Shown: positions 35,424-44,278, counted from the stretch's first letter. The stretch: 64,000 nucleotides of DNA from Odoribacter sp. Z80 (GCF_009935865.1 NZ_QWEL01000002.1:124001-188000); one strand, 5' to 3'. The notes: a model not told the origin generated them from the sequence alone. Made by a program: numbers and translations.

Positions 35424-35806
35424 TACATTTCCAGCATACTCTTGACAGACCCCAGGTAATACTCCCTCCATCCTTCAGTAATCTCCTCATACACTTCTTC
35501 CGGGATATAAGTATGGGATAATTGTACCAAAGTCTTCTGATGCTGTTTTTTCAATGTAATTTCAACAACAGAGGCTTCTTCCTGCTCTCCGAAAAACCAT
35601 TCCTGTACCAGCTTACAATGGGGAATAACTTCCAGGTTCACTCCCGTAATATCCCCTTCCCACAAAGAAAATACATACCCCTTTTCAGCTTTCATATCAG
35701 CCGGATAGCCACTCCATAGTTCAATCTGGAAAGGATTGGTTAATGCAGCAAAAACTTCTTCGGGCTCCGCCAGAATTTCTAACTGGTATTGAAAATCCAT
35801 TGTCAT
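35420..35806 (-). CDS. SRPBCC/START-like (AHSA1-type) domain protein
   Basis: A 128-residue protein with the START-like fold pattern: FQYQLEILAEPEEVFAALTNP, then IELWSG and WEGDITGVN, with a long C-terminal helix (EGWREYYLGSVKSMLEMY). It resembles Aha1-type Hsp90 co-chaperone domains and ligand-binding relatives. No catalytic motif is seen and function cannot be assigned. The second ATG at 35800 is equally likely as start. It overlaps the S4 gene tail to tail. Confidence 0.8.
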   Translation of the reverse strand: MTMDFQYQLEILAEPEEVFAALTNPFQIELWSGYPADMKAEKGYVFSLWEGDITGVNLEVIPHCKLVQEWFFGEQEEASVVEITLKKQHQKTLVQLSHTYIPEEVYEEITEGWREYYLGSVKSMLEMY

Positions 35807-35857
35807 AACTTACCTGATTTCACGACAAAGATACACCTTTTTATGAAAAATCCGCCG

Positions 35858-37078
35858 TCACTGTTTCCTGAGCCATTGTAAATATTCCTCCGGACTCCCG
35901 GCACACGGCCAGTCCAATGCAACGAACAGACTTTGTACAGCCTCCACCACATCCGCTTTTACATAAAAACCGTCATGTACATAGTTCAGATATTTCAATA
36001 CCCGGAAAGCATTGAAACGATCAAAAAAACGCTTTATGAACTGTTCCGCCGCCCCACTGTTAGCATTGACCTCCCTCCACAGTTCCATTCCTCCGCTCAC
36101 TTCCAGAAAATGCCGCAATCCGTCCGGCTGGCGGTTAAAATAAGCATTCACTTCACATTCATCACTCTGATACAAAGAGGGCAATCCCGCAAAAAAACGC
36201 CTCAAAGCCTCAAAAGCCTCAAAACAATAAACCTTATATCCCCCTCCATCTGCCATAATCTGTTTCAAAGTCCGCCCCGTACCGAAAGGAGTACGTTCAG
36301 AAAAACGGGAAGAAGGATAAACCCGCGTACTCTTCAACTCGCCGTAACGGCCGGTTGCTATTAATTTCTGGATGAAATAAAAGTCCTCCCCGGCCTGCCG
36401 CCTGTTCATCCCTCCCTGTGCCACATAATCACAGGCCCGGACAGCAAATGCCGAACCGATACAGGTATAGGCATAAGGATGTCCGGCATATTTCAGGGCC
36501 TGCTGATAATAACGAAGATACAGTTCATACTTTACCATCGCTTCTCTTTTTTCCTTCTCACCCTCCAGCCGATGCTCATACGCAATGGAAACTCCGGCAA
36601 CTTTATGCTTCCGGAAATAAAAAATAATATCATCCAGATAATTGGGAGCCACCAAAGTATCTGCGTCCAATGAAATCAGGGGAGCCCTCTCCTTACCGCT
36701 TCTATAAAGATAAAATACGGCCGCATCCATGGCAATCTTACGCGCTAATCCCACACCGGCAAATTTGGCCGGCAAATCAAAAGCTTCCATCACACGGACT
36801 GAAAAACCCGGCATCTCCCTTCCGGCATACTCTTTCAACTCCCGGGCCAACACCTGATTTTCAATCTTAACTTCCGCCCCACAAACTTCACTGTGATTCA
36901 CGACAATGACAACACCGACAGCCCCGGCCAAAGTGGAACACGCCGTCAAAGAATGAAGAGTGGCAAAAATATCACGGTCATTCAATACCGGTATGACGAC
37001 AATAGCAGAAGGCTCATTGTCAAAATCCAGGTTATCCCCAATTTCATTCCGCTCAAAATAACGTTCAAAGATTTTCAT
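35858..37078 (-). CDS. Family 2 glycosyltransferase, cytoplasmic-type
   Basis: A 406-residue GT-A fold enzyme: AIVVIPVLNDRDIFATLHSL near the N-terminus, the DXD-like LDADTLVAPNYLDD (about residue 137), and the acceptor-side motif RRQAGEDFYFIQKL with the ED pair. No membrane helices are obvious. Donor and acceptor are unknown; a surface-glycan role is a guess. It follows the ompH gene and its terminator by a short gap. Confidence 0.85.
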   Translation of the reverse strand: MKIFERYFERNEIGDNLDFDNEPSAIVVIPVLNDRDIFATLHSLTACSTLAGAVGVVIVVNHSEVCGAEVKIENQVLARELKEYAGREMPGFSVRVMEAFDLPAKFAGVGLARKIAMDAAVFYLYRSGKERAPLISLDADTLVAPNYLDDIIFYFRKHKVAGVSIAYEHRLEGEKEKREAMVKYELYLRYYQQALKYAGHPYAYTCIGSAFAVRACDYVAQGGMNRRQAGEDFYFIQKLIATGRYGELKSTRVYPSSRFSERTPFGTGRTLKQIMADGGGYKVYCFEAFEALRRFFAGLPSLYQSDECEVNAYFNRQPDGLRHFLEVSGGMELWREVNANSGAAEQFIKRFFDRFNAFRVLKYLNYVHDGFYVKADVVEAVQSLFVALDWPCAGSPEEYLQWLRKQ

Positions 37079-37089
37079 ATCCCTGTGTA

Positions 37090-37125
37090 TATAAAGAAAC
37101 AGCAGCCCCGTTACAGGCTGCTGTT
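37090..37125 (-). terminator. Terminator of the OmpH-like gene
   Basis: AACAGCAGCC and GGCTGCTGTT form a perfect 10-pair stem with an 8-base loop, followed by TTCTTTAT on the minus strand. Confidence 0.85.
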
Positions 37126-37144
37126 CCGTCTCTCCGGAAGAAAA

Positions 37145-37753
37145 TTACTTTCCGTTATTTTTTTTATACTCTTCATTCAGACCCTTCACCACATCGTTGG
37201 TAATATCAAATCCGTCAACAGCATACAACACCGTACTCCCCACCTGGGTACTCAACACAATGTCAAATCCTTTCTCTTTATTATATTCTTTCAGGAAAGA
37301 AGTCAGTTTGTCGTACAATTGCTTATTCAGCTCATTCTGCTCCCGGGCCGTTTTGTCCATCATATCCTGCTGCAAACGTCTCAGATTCTCCTGTTTAATC
37401 AGTAACTGGTCGCGGGCATCCACAGCACGGGCTTCTGACAAAAAACCATTGTTTTGAAGTTTTCTCTGAAATTCATTCGTTTCCTGGTCCAGGGATTTTG
37501 CTTTTATATTCAATTCTGTGCGGCGTTCCTCCTGCTTCTTCCAAAATGCTTCGTTCAACTCTATAGCGAGCAAATAATTACTCATCAGTGTGTCCGTATT
37601 AATGTACACAATTTTCGTTCCGGTTCCGTTGGTCTTCACAGCTTCCCCGCTACCAACCTCACCGTTTGCTTTTCCGGATGTACAACCGGCCAGAGAGAGT
37701 GCCGCAATAACAATGCCTGCCAATACACTCAACATGACAGAAGAATTCTTCAT
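37145..37753 (-). CDS. OmpH/Skp family periplasmic chaperone, lipoprotein form
   Basis: A 202-residue protein whose signal MKNSSVMLSVLAGIVIAALSLAGC ends in a lipobox, unlike soluble E. coli Skp. The body follows the Skp/OmpH pattern: KIVYINTDTLMSNY, a long coiled coil (about 75-155, rich in Glu, Lys, Gln and Arg), then the strand GFDIVLSTQVGSTVLYA. The family holds outer-membrane proteins unfolded in the periplasm. It has its own TATCTTTG box and terminator. Confidence 0.88.
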   Translation of the reverse strand: MKNSSVMLSVLAGIVIAALSLAGCTSGKANGEVGSGEAVKTNGTGTKIVYINTDTLMSNYLLAIELNEAFWKKQEERRTELNIKAKSLDQETNEFQRKLQNNGFLSEARAVDARDQLLIKQENLRRLQQDMMDKTAREQNELNKQLYDKLTSFLKEYNKEKGFDIVLSTQVGSTVLYAVDGFDITNDVVKGLNEEYKKNNGK

Positions 37754-37856
37754 AAATTTATAACTTCGTTAATAATAAAATGTATGAATTTTACACCATA
37801 TCCATTCATTTTCAGACGAAATCAATGGACTCAGCTCAATTCCAAGCTTTTCATTG

Positions 37857-37864
37857 CAAAGATA
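37857..37864 (-). promoter_or_regulatory. -7 box (TATCTTTG) of the OmpH-like gene
   Basis: Perfect TAnnTTTG match on the minus strand, 104 bases before the start codon, just past the stop of the preceding gene. Confidence 0.6.
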
Positions 37865-37877
37865 TACTTATCTTCAG

Positions 37878-38558
37878 TTATTTGTCAGGGTTTTCCTTTT
37901 TTTTAGAATAATAAAGTTTCTTTAATAAATCTACCTCTCCCGGATTCAGCCATTCCCTCTCTTCGCGAATCCGCTTCCACACCTTCAAACGTCTGTAAGC
38001 CACCAAAGACTCCGTACCAATTCCGGCCTTCACATCGACATGCCCTTTCATCTCCACACTCCGGGCATATTCGTTAATCATCCGCTGCTGGTTCATCTTT
38101 GCATCCATTTCCCGGACAGGGGCATACGCCTGTTTTAAAATACCCGTCATATTGTTCCTCGCATTGAGCAACTGCTGCCGTTTTTCTTCACCCCAGCGCT
38201 TCACGACCAGCACCTCGGACAATTGCAGCGTATCGGGACCCATAAAAACCCCGGCCATATACTCCCGTTCTGTCAACGTATCCGGAATAACCATCATACA
38301 AGGCTTAAAACCCACATGGGTAAAAATCACCGTATCTCCCCGCATCACTGTGATATGAAAACGGCCCTCCATATCCGACAGAATTCCTTTCCCGCCATAC
38401 CGGCAGGTCACATCAGACAAGGGAGCGCCATCCACCATATTGATAACAATCCCGGAAAAAAGCAAACTATCTGGTAAAATCACCCGCTGGGCAAAAGAAT
38501 CTACCCCCGAACAAAAGAAGAGCGTGAAAATGATAAAACTAATTCTTACCATTTTCAT
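37878..38558 (-). CDS. Exported protein with carboxypeptidase-like regulatory domain
   Basis: A 226-residue protein with signal peptide (MVRISFIIFTLFFCSGVDSFAQ) and a CarboxypepD_reg-like beta-sandwich: LFSGIVINMVDGAPLSDVTCRYGGKGILSDMEGRF and VIFTHVGFKP. A charged helical C-terminal half (about 125-226) shows no known domain. It overlaps the ECF sigma gene by 20 bases, so the two are co-expressed. It lies where an anti-sigma factor might be expected but has no anti-sigma features. Confidence 0.75.
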   Translation of the reverse strand: MKMVRISFIIFTLFFCSGVDSFAQRVILPDSLLFSGIVINMVDGAPLSDVTCRYGGKGILSDMEGRFHITVMRGDTVIFTHVGFKPCMMVIPDTLTEREYMAGVFMGPDTLQLSEVLVVKRWGEEKRQQLLNARNNMTGILKQAYAPVREMDAKMNQQRMINEYARSVEMKGHVDVKAGIGTESLVAYRRLKVWKRIREEREWLNPGEVDLLKKLYYSKKKENPDK

Positions 38559-39159
38559 TGGCTATCTCCGTATGCTGCAAAATATTTAAAAGTAGTTCAC
38601 GGGCACGGAACAACTGGGCCTTTACCGTCCCAAGAGGTATTTCCAAGGTTTCAGCTATTTCTTCGTATGAAAATTCATCAAAATAACGCAATTCTATCAA
38701 TCTCCGGTATCTGCCTTTCAACATGGAGACTTTCTGACGCATCAGGTCGGCACGCTGCTGGCGGATAGCCTCTTCGTCAGGTGTCCGGACATCAGCCGGT
38801 ATGCTATTGATATACCCCCGGTCCTCCGGATTTATATCCATCACATCTAAAGATACTATTTGTGCTTTTCTTTTTCGAATAAAATCAATGGTATTGTTGG
38901 AAGCAATCTTGAAAAGCCAGGTACTGAAAGCAAATTGAGGCGAATAATAATTTAAACTGGTAAAGGCCTTTTCGAACGCTTCAAACATCAAATCTTCCGC
39001 ATCAGTCCGATTATTAACCATCTTCAAAATCATGAAATACACCGAATCCTTGTATCTCTTGAACAACTCCCCATAGGCTTTCTCATCACCGGCAATTGCA
39101 TTACACACGACTTTATAATCATATAAAGCCTTTTCTGACAGATTATTAGTTATCTCCAT
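38539..39159 (-). CDS. ECF-type RNA polymerase sigma factor
   Basis: A 206-residue sigma-70 family protein. Region 2 is seen in YGELFKRYKDSVYFMILKMV and NRTDAEDLMFEAFEKAFTSL with the -10-binding SPQFAFSTWLFKIASNNTIDFIRKRK; region 4 is RYRRLIELRYFDEFSYEEIAETLEI plus PLGTVKAQLFRAREL (quoted in pieces). It overlaps the upstream glycosyltransferase by 10 bases and the downstream exported protein by 20. No anti-sigma gene is adjacent, so control may be transcriptional or by a distant partner. Confidence 0.93.
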   Translation of the reverse strand: MEITNNLSEKALYDYKVVCNAIAGDEKAYGELFKRYKDSVYFMILKMVNNRTDAEDLMFEAFEKAFTSLNYYSPQFAFSTWLFKIASNNTIDFIRKRKAQIVSLDVMDINPEDRGYINSIPADVRTPDEEAIRQQRADLMRQKVSMLKGRYRRLIELRYFDEFSYEEIAETLEIPLGTVKAQLFRARELLLNILQHTEIANENGKN

Positions 39160-40286
39160 TTTCTACTAGTAAATATTGAATAAATACTATAATACCATCT
39201 ATAAATAAAACCAAAGGTATTTACAGTCAACGAAGTTATGAATAATTTCTTTTGCCCCAGATGCTTCAAGCAAAGATTTATTACCATAAAATCTATTAAA
39301 AATGTTAATACCAGCGGAATCAATACATATTTGTGTAATTGTGACCAAAAAATAAAATAAAACGCTAAAAGATAAAAAACACATTCGACTACAAAATCCA
39401 GGCTTATTCTCATCCGGACAGGCAAAGGCCAGCGCCGTCTTGTCGCATAATAATAAGAAAAATCATTTTCCCATATTTTCGGACTTATCTCTTCTATGGA
39501 AACCCTGCTTTCAGGGTCTTTCACCACTTTCACCTTCCCTTTCTGGGATAAAACCTTCACCATTTCGGTATCATACCCGAGATATTCCTGGGTATTGCCG
39601 GTATATCCCCGTTTTTCCAGATAATATTTTTTCCGGTAACCCATATTATAGCCATTACCTACCGAATAAAAACCGTTTCTCACCAGCAACAACATTTTCC
39701 AAAACCACAGAAAACGGAAATAACGAGGCAAGCCTGTCCCCTTATTCCCGGCCTCATAATTCGAATAACCGATAACTACTGCCGTATTCGGTTCAAAATA
39801 AGATTGCATACAACGTATCCATTGTTTGGAATCCGGTACACAATTGATTTCAGAAAAAAGCAGAATATCATATTGGGCTGCCAATACACCTATATTAATG
39901 GCTATCTTTTTAGTACACCTGAATTTGGTACCCGGAAAAATCCGGGAGGTTTTCAGATGAGGGTATTTTTGCTGCAAATCGGAAAGCAAATCCTGAGTAT
40001 CATCCTCGGAACATTCGTCAACCACAATCACCTCAAACAACGGGTAATCCTGCGTTAAAAACGCTTCCAGATTTTTCTCCAAAAGTTCTGCCTTATTCGA
40101 GCAGGTTATAATAACCGATACCCCTTCCCCCTCTGCGGCCACGCCCTGTTTTCTGTTCACCATCAACAGAACGGCCTTATAAATCATATAAACAGCATGC
40201 CCCGCAAACGTTATGACCAACAACACTAAAAAAAATCTGTTATATCCCAGACTATCCCAAAATTCAACGAAATTATTCATGGCCAT
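39150..40286 (-). CDS. Membrane-anchored family 2 glycosyltransferase
   Basis: A 378-residue enzyme with an N-terminal membrane helix (FFLVLLVITFAGHAVYMIY), a GT2 catalytic domain (VSVIITCSNKAELLEKNL, VVDECSEDDTQDLL), and two or three C-terminal membrane helices. The loop LLFSEINCVPDS stands where a DXD motif is usual, and the later YDTEMVKVLSQKGKVK region matches the acceptor side. The substrate is unknown. It heads a unit whose next gene, the ECF sigma factor, overlaps it by 10 bases. Confidence 0.85.
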   Translation of the reverse strand: MAMNNFVEFWDSLGYNRFFLVLLVITFAGHAVYMIYKAVLLMVNRKQGVAAEGEGVSVIITCSNKAELLEKNLEAFLTQDYPLFEVIVVDECSEDDTQDLLSDLQQKYPHLKTSRIFPGTKFRCTKKIAINIGVLAAQYDILLFSEINCVPDSKQWIRCMQSYFEPNTAVVIGYSNYEAGNKGTGLPRYFRFLWFWKMLLLVRNGFYSVGNGYNMGYRKKYYLEKRGYTGNTQEYLGYDTEMVKVLSQKGKVKVVKDPESRVSIEEISPKIWENDFSYYYATRRRWPLPVRMRISLDFVVECVFYLLAFYFIFWSQLHKYVLIPLVLTFLIDFMVINLCLKHLGQKKLFITSLTVNTFGFIYRWYYSIYSIFTSRKWR

Positions 40287-40300
40287 CTATACATTAGCCG

Positions 40301-40319
40301 GGAAAGGCCATGCCTTTCC
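40301..40319 (-). other. Leader hairpin before the glycosyltransferase-sigma unit
   Basis: GGAAAGGC and GCCTTTCC form an 8-pair stem with a 3-base loop, 15 bases before the start codon at 40286. It could mask the ribosome entry region. Confidence 0.4.
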
Positions 40320-40355
40320 TGCTTCTACATTTTAATTTCTTTCTAAAAAAACACA

Positions 40356-40363
40356 CAAATATA
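40356..40363 (-). promoter_or_regulatory. -7 box (TATATTTG) of the glycosyltransferase-sigma unit
   Basis: Perfect TAnnTTTG match on the minus strand, 70 bases before the start codon. Confidence 0.5.
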
Positions 40364-40502
40364 GTCACTTCTTCACTATTTTTTTTGCAATTCAGGATAT
40401 ATTTTATCATTTTTACGTGGGGTTCATCAAAAACAAAACGGACTTCTCAAATTGAAATTCTAACCATTACAAATGATAGACTAACACAAAAACACAACCA
40501 TC

Positions 40503-41690
40503 ATGAACCAGAAAACAAAAGGAATCATTGGTATTCTAACAGGAGGGGGAGACGTCCCCGGACTAAATCCGGCCATCCGGGCTGTCACCATCCGGGCATT
40601 AAGGGAAGGGTACAAAGTCATCGGCATCAAAAGGGGCTGGAAAGGGCTGGTGGACACCGTCCGGGATAAAAAAGCGGATAATTCCAACAACTATTTTGAA
40701 CTCACCGAAGAAATCGTGAATAAAGCCGGACGAACCGGAGGAACATTCCTGCATACCTCCCGGACAAGGGCATCCCATGTCCCCAAACCGGCCATACCCG
40801 ACCACCTGAAAGATAAATACACGGACGACATCAACGATTTGACCCCGGAAGTTCTGAAGAACCTGGAATTTATCGGAATTGATTATTTAATTCCCATAGG
40901 AGGCGACGACACCCTGAGTTATGCCGTACGCCTGAGCCAGGAAGGAGTGAAAGTGGTTGCCATTCCCAAAACGATGGACAATGACGTTCCTGGAACGGAT
41001 TATTGTATCGGTTTCAGCACTTGTATCACCCGGACTATCGAACTGACCCATGATTTGCGTACCTGCGCCGGCTCACATGAACGTTTGCTGGTTCTGGAAG
41101 TATTCGGGCGCTATGCCGGATTTTCCGCCATGCTTCCCACCTTAGCCGGTGCGGCCAATCGGTGCGTGATCCCCGAATACCAATTCGATATAGAACGTCT
41201 GGCGGAATTGCTATGCCAGGACCGGTATACCAATCCGAGCAGATATTCCGTAGTCCTCGTTTCCGAAGGAGCCAGCTACCGCGGAGGTCAAATGATGTTT
41301 CAAAGCGAAGAAACCGATATGTTCGGCCATAAAAAACTGGGAGGTATCGGAGACTATGTTTCCAACGAACTGAAAAATTTGTCCCCTCAATTCAATAAAG
41401 GGGAGACCATTAACATCATCAACCAGAAATTGGGTTACTTAGTGAGATGCGGAAACCCGGATGCCATGGATTCTATTGTACCGATGGCCTATGGAAACCT
41501 GGCCCTCGATTTGATTTCAAAAGGGATGCACGGACGTTTGGTCATTTTAAGAAACGGACGCTACGATAATGCTCCCATCGACATCATCACCAGCAGCAAA
41601 AAACTGGTAGACATTAATAAATTTTATAATGTCGACCGTTTGCGTCCGCAATACAACAGTTTTGAATTTATGCCCCAGATGATTCTCTAA
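40503..41690 (+). CDS. 6-phosphofructokinase, probably pyrophosphate-dependent
   Basis: A 395-residue PFK-family enzyme for fructose 6-phosphate phosphorylation. The nucleotide/PPi loop is GILTGGGDVPGLN, and the active-site segments are IPIGGDDTLSYA (about 131-141) and IPKTMDNDVPGTDYCIGFST (about 154-173). In ATP enzymes such as E. coli PfkA the fourth residue of GGDGT/S is Gly; Asp there (GGDD) together with Lys in PKTMDND is the known signature of pyrophosphate-dependent PFKs, which are reversible. The donor assignment is therefore an inference from two residues. It stands alone and ends near a perfect hairpin. Confidence 0.9.
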   Translation: MNQKTKGIIGILTGGGDVPGLNPAIRAVTIRALREGYKVIGIKRGWKGLVDTVRDKKADNSNNYFELTEEIVNKAGRTGGTFLHTSRTRASHVPKPAIPDHLKDKYTDDINDLTPEVLKNLEFIGIDYLIPIGGDDTLSYAVRLSQEGVKVVAIPKTMDNDVPGTDYCIGFSTCITRTIELTHDLRTCAGSHERLLVLEVFGRYAGFSAMLPTLAGAANRCVIPEYQFDIERLAELLCQDRYTNPSRYSVVLVSEGASYRGGQMMFQSEETDMFGHKKLGGIGDYVSNELKNLSPQFNKGETINIINQKLGYLVRCGNPDAMDSIVPMAYGNLALDLISKGMHGRLVILRNGRYDNAPIDIITSSKKLVDINKFYNVDRLRPQYNSFEFMPQMIL

Positions 41691-41719
41691 AGCCAGAGAA
41701 GCATCCGAAAAGTTGATAT

Positions 41720-41748
41720 TGTCTTCCCGGACCAGATTCGGGAAGACA
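41720..41748 (+). terminator. Hairpin downstream of the phosphofructokinase gene
   Basis: TGTCTTCCCG and CGGGAAGACA form a perfect 10-pair stem with a 9-base loop but no U tract. Confidence 0.5.
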
Positions 41749-41822
41749 GTATATCAAAACCCTCTTCTTTCCCGCTGCCAGAACAACCGAACTCTCCGGA
41801 TAACCTCTTCCGGACCTTTACA

Positions 41823-42071
41823 TTACTTCATTTTTTTAGGAGTGTTTATGTTTACATTTTTCTTTATCGTAGCGGAATCCGTGCTCAGACTATCCACTTC
41901 AACCACTACTGTTTCAGACTCCACAATCGTACCTACCGGCACACTTTGTTCTGTAACCTGCCGTTCGATTTTCCGTTCATTCCTTTTCTGGGAATTTCCG
42001 CAAGAAGTCATAAAAATCACTGCCATAGCCATAGCGGCAAAACTCCAAATTGAAGAACCTTTCGTTTTCAT
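41823..42071 (-). CDS. Small lipoprotein of unknown function
   Basis: An 82-residue protein with signal FAAMAMAVIFMTSC and a lipobox Cys. The mature part is short, charged and Val/Thr/Ser-rich, ending in a Lys-rich tail (INTPKKMK). No family recognised. Small lipoproteins of this kind are common in Bacteroidota, and the good signal peptide supports a real gene. Confidence 0.65.
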   Translation of the reverse strand: MKTKGSSIWSFAAMAMAVIFMTSCGNSQKRNERKIERQVTEQSVPVGTIVESETVVVEVDSLSTDSATIKKNVNINTPKKMK

Positions 42072-42144
42072 TTCCTGTTTTTATTTTATTGATTACGGAA
42101 TTTTTTACGGCAGCAGGAAAGAAAGGTTTATATAAACTGAAATT

Positions 42145-42715
42145 TTATACCCAAAGAAAGATTAAAATATCGCTAAATTTCAAATACTTATTACAAAAAC
42201 GCAGGTTTTTAAAGCGCGTAATGTATTCGTGAAATACCACACTTACATTATTATTAAAAACCACAGATTTCACACTGCCATAAACAAAAGAAAAATTCAA
42301 CTCCCCATACATGCGCCGGAATATTTCCTCACCGGACCCCAAATGATCGTGATTTCCAATAATCGCCACATAAAGAAACCTCAACTTACTCATAATATCA
42401 TGTATTCGGCAAAATTCCTTATTTCATCCCGAAGTCACTGATATCCCCGCCATGAACGACAAAATCCATATCATTGCGTCGATTGACATGCTTCACAAAA
42501 TCTTCTGTCTCATCATACCACCGTTGGGAATTCCCCATAAACACGAACCTCACCGTATCCGAATGCCGGTCTTTCGCCGTGAGTTCCTCCAGATTCTTAG
42601 CATTAATGTTTTTATACTTTTTATCCAGGCGTGTATCATAAGGATAATATTCAAAAGGATCATATCCCAACAAAAAAGAAACCCACACACATACAAAACA
42701 AATACCTATACATAG
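42145..42715 (-). pseudogene. Frameshifted and truncated calcineurin-like metallophosphoesterase
   Basis: Two consecutive frames join into one family pattern. The first gives RFVFMGNSQRWYDETEDF and DFVVHGGDISDFGMK, then stops at a TAA. Skipping one T near 42418 restores KEFCRIHDIMSKL followed by YVAIIGNHDHLGSG. GGD and GNHD are the metal-binding motifs of calcineurin-like phosphoesterases. A hydrophobic stretch upstream has lost its ATG (open only back to a TGA at 42716-42718). The 3' part diverges and stops about 80 codons after the shift, so the last metal-binding His motifs are missing. At least three lesions make a functional product unlikely. Confidence 0.8.
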
Positions 42716-42771
42716 TCAAAGAATATCTTACGATATATCCGGTTACACAAATTGCATGCCGAAAAATAAAT

Positions 42772-42779
42772 TAACTTTG
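42772..42779 (+). promoter_or_regulatory. -7 box (TAACTTTG) of mpl
   Basis: Perfect TAnnTTTG match 23 bases before the mpl start. Confidence 0.6.
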
Positions 42780-42801
42780 CTGAAATCTTATTTCAAACCA
42801 T

Positions 42802-44160
42802 ATGAATGTACATTTTATTGCTATCGGAGGAAGTGCCATGCACAACCTTGCTTTGGAACTGCACAAAAAAGGCTATCAGGTAAGCGGCTCAGACGACGAA
42901 ATATTCGAACCTTCCAGGTCCCGGTTACAACAAGCCGGCCTGCTGCCGGAAGCCTGGGGATGGTTCCCTGAGAAAATAACCCCCGCCCTGGATGCCGTTA
43001 TCTTAGGCATGCACGCGCGCCAGGATAATCCGGAACTTCTCAAAGCCCGGGAACTGGGATTACGCATATTCAGCTACCCGGAATATCTTTACGAACAAAC
43101 CAAAGATAAAAAAAGAGTCATTGTAGGGGGCAGCCATGGAAAAACCACCACCACCTCCATGATTATGCACGTACTTAAAACCTGCGGAATAGAATTTGAT
43201 TACATGGCCGGAGCCTTGCTCGAAGGTTTTGATACCATGGTACACCTTAGCCGGGACAGTAAAATTGCAGTCTTCGAAGGAGATGAATACCTTTCTTCTC
43301 CCATTGATATGCAGCCTAAATTCCACCACTATTATCCCGATATAGCCATCCTGACCGGAATAGCATGGGACCATATGAATGTCTTTCCCACTTTTGAAAA
43401 TTATGTGGAACAATTTGCGCTTTTCATTGAAAAAATACAACCCGGAGGAACCCTTATTTATTACGGCAAGGATGAACACATTCAAAGCATTACTTCCCGG
43501 GCCTCCCGTTCTGTAAAATTGCTTCCTTACGATACTTTTACACACCGGACAGAAAACGGCATCACCTATCTGACCGGGGGAGAAGAAATCCCCTTAAAAA
43601 TCTTCGGGGAACACAACCTCCAGAATATTTCCGCAGCTTATCTGGCTTGTAAAGAGTTAGGCATCACCGACCAGGAATTTATGAAAGGCATATCCACCTA
43701 CCAGGGTGCAGCCAAACGCCTTCAAAAACTGGCCGAAAAAAATCAGGCTACGGTCTACCTGGATTTTGCACACTCCCCTTCGAAACTAAAAGCAACCATC
43801 CATGCTGTAAGAGCCCAATACCCCGAACGAAAACTGATTGCCTGTATGGAACTCCACACATTCAGCAGCCTGAATGCAGACTTCCTGCCACAATATGGAA
43901 ATACCATGAACGAAGCCGACAAAGCGATTGTATTTTTCAATCCGGAAGTAGTCAGACACAAGCAACTGCCCGAAATCAAACCCAACGACGTCAGACAAGG
44001 TTTCAACCATCCCGGCCTGGAAGTATTTACCGAAAACGGGAAATTAATTGAATTATTACAACAACAGGATTACCACAATACCGTTTTATTAATCATGACC
44101 TCGGGCAACTTTTCAGGAATTAACCTGCAAGAACTGGCCAAACAGTTGGTAGAAAATTAA
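42802..44160 (+). CDS. mpl: UDP-N-acetylmuramate:L-Ala-gamma-D-Glu-meso-DAP ligase (Mpl type)
   Basis: A 452-residue Mur ligase family enzyme. The start MNVHFIAIGGSAMHNLALELHKKGYQVSGSDDE (in part) is the Mpl/MurC Rossmann domain. The ATP loop is VGGSHGKTTTTSMI (about residues 108-121), then FEGDEYLSS and GIAWDHMNVF, with a Mur ligase C-domain after about 320. Mpl joins recovered tripeptide to UDP-MurNAc in cell-wall recycling; MurC is the close alternative, but Ile-Ala-Gly-Gly-Ser-Ala-Met-His and length favour Mpl. It pairs functionally with ldcA and the NagZ-like fusion. A perfect palindromic hairpin follows the stop. Confidence 0.88.
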   Translation: MNVHFIAIGGSAMHNLALELHKKGYQVSGSDDEIFEPSRSRLQQAGLLPEAWGWFPEKITPALDAVILGMHARQDNPELLKARELGLRIFSYPEYLYEQTKDKKRVIVGGSHGKTTTTSMIMHVLKTCGIEFDYMAGALLEGFDTMVHLSRDSKIAVFEGDEYLSSPIDMQPKFHHYYPDIAILTGIAWDHMNVFPTFENYVEQFALFIEKIQPGGTLIYYGKDEHIQSITSRASRSVKLLPYDTFTHRTENGITYLTGGEEIPLKIFGEHNLQNISAAYLACKELGITDQEFMKGISTYQGAAKRLQKLAEKNQATVYLDFAHSPSKLKATIHAVRAQYPERKLIACMELHTFSSLNADFLPQYGNTMNEADKAIVFFNPEVVRHKQLPEIKPNDVRQGFNHPGLEVFTENGKLIELLQQQDYHNTVLLIMTSGNFSGINLQELAKQLVEN

Positions 44161-44164
44161 AAAT

Positions 44165-44184
44165 AGCCGGGAAAATTCCCGGCT
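44165..44184 (+). terminator. Hairpin/terminator of mpl
   Basis: AGCCGGGAAAATTCCCGGCT, a perfect 9-pair stem with a 2-base centre, 5 bases after the stop. A T tract appears 14 bases later. Confidence 0.65.
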
Positions 44185-44278
44185 ACACTCACCATGCTTT
44201 TTTCTCTTTAAAGAAAATTTGTTTATCTTCAGGTTAACATAAAAACAAGGAAAGTCTTTTATGTTTTTTAATTTAATA

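Noticed and set aside
37878-38558. Anti-sigma factor for the adjacent ECF sigma
   Set aside because: It has a cleavable signal peptide and a beta-sandwich domain but no cytoplasmic anti-sigma helices or FecR motif.
41713-42135. A 140-codon plus-strand open frame
   Set aside because: It opposes the small lipoprotein gene, whose lipobox signal is convincing; the plus-strand translation has no family resemblance.
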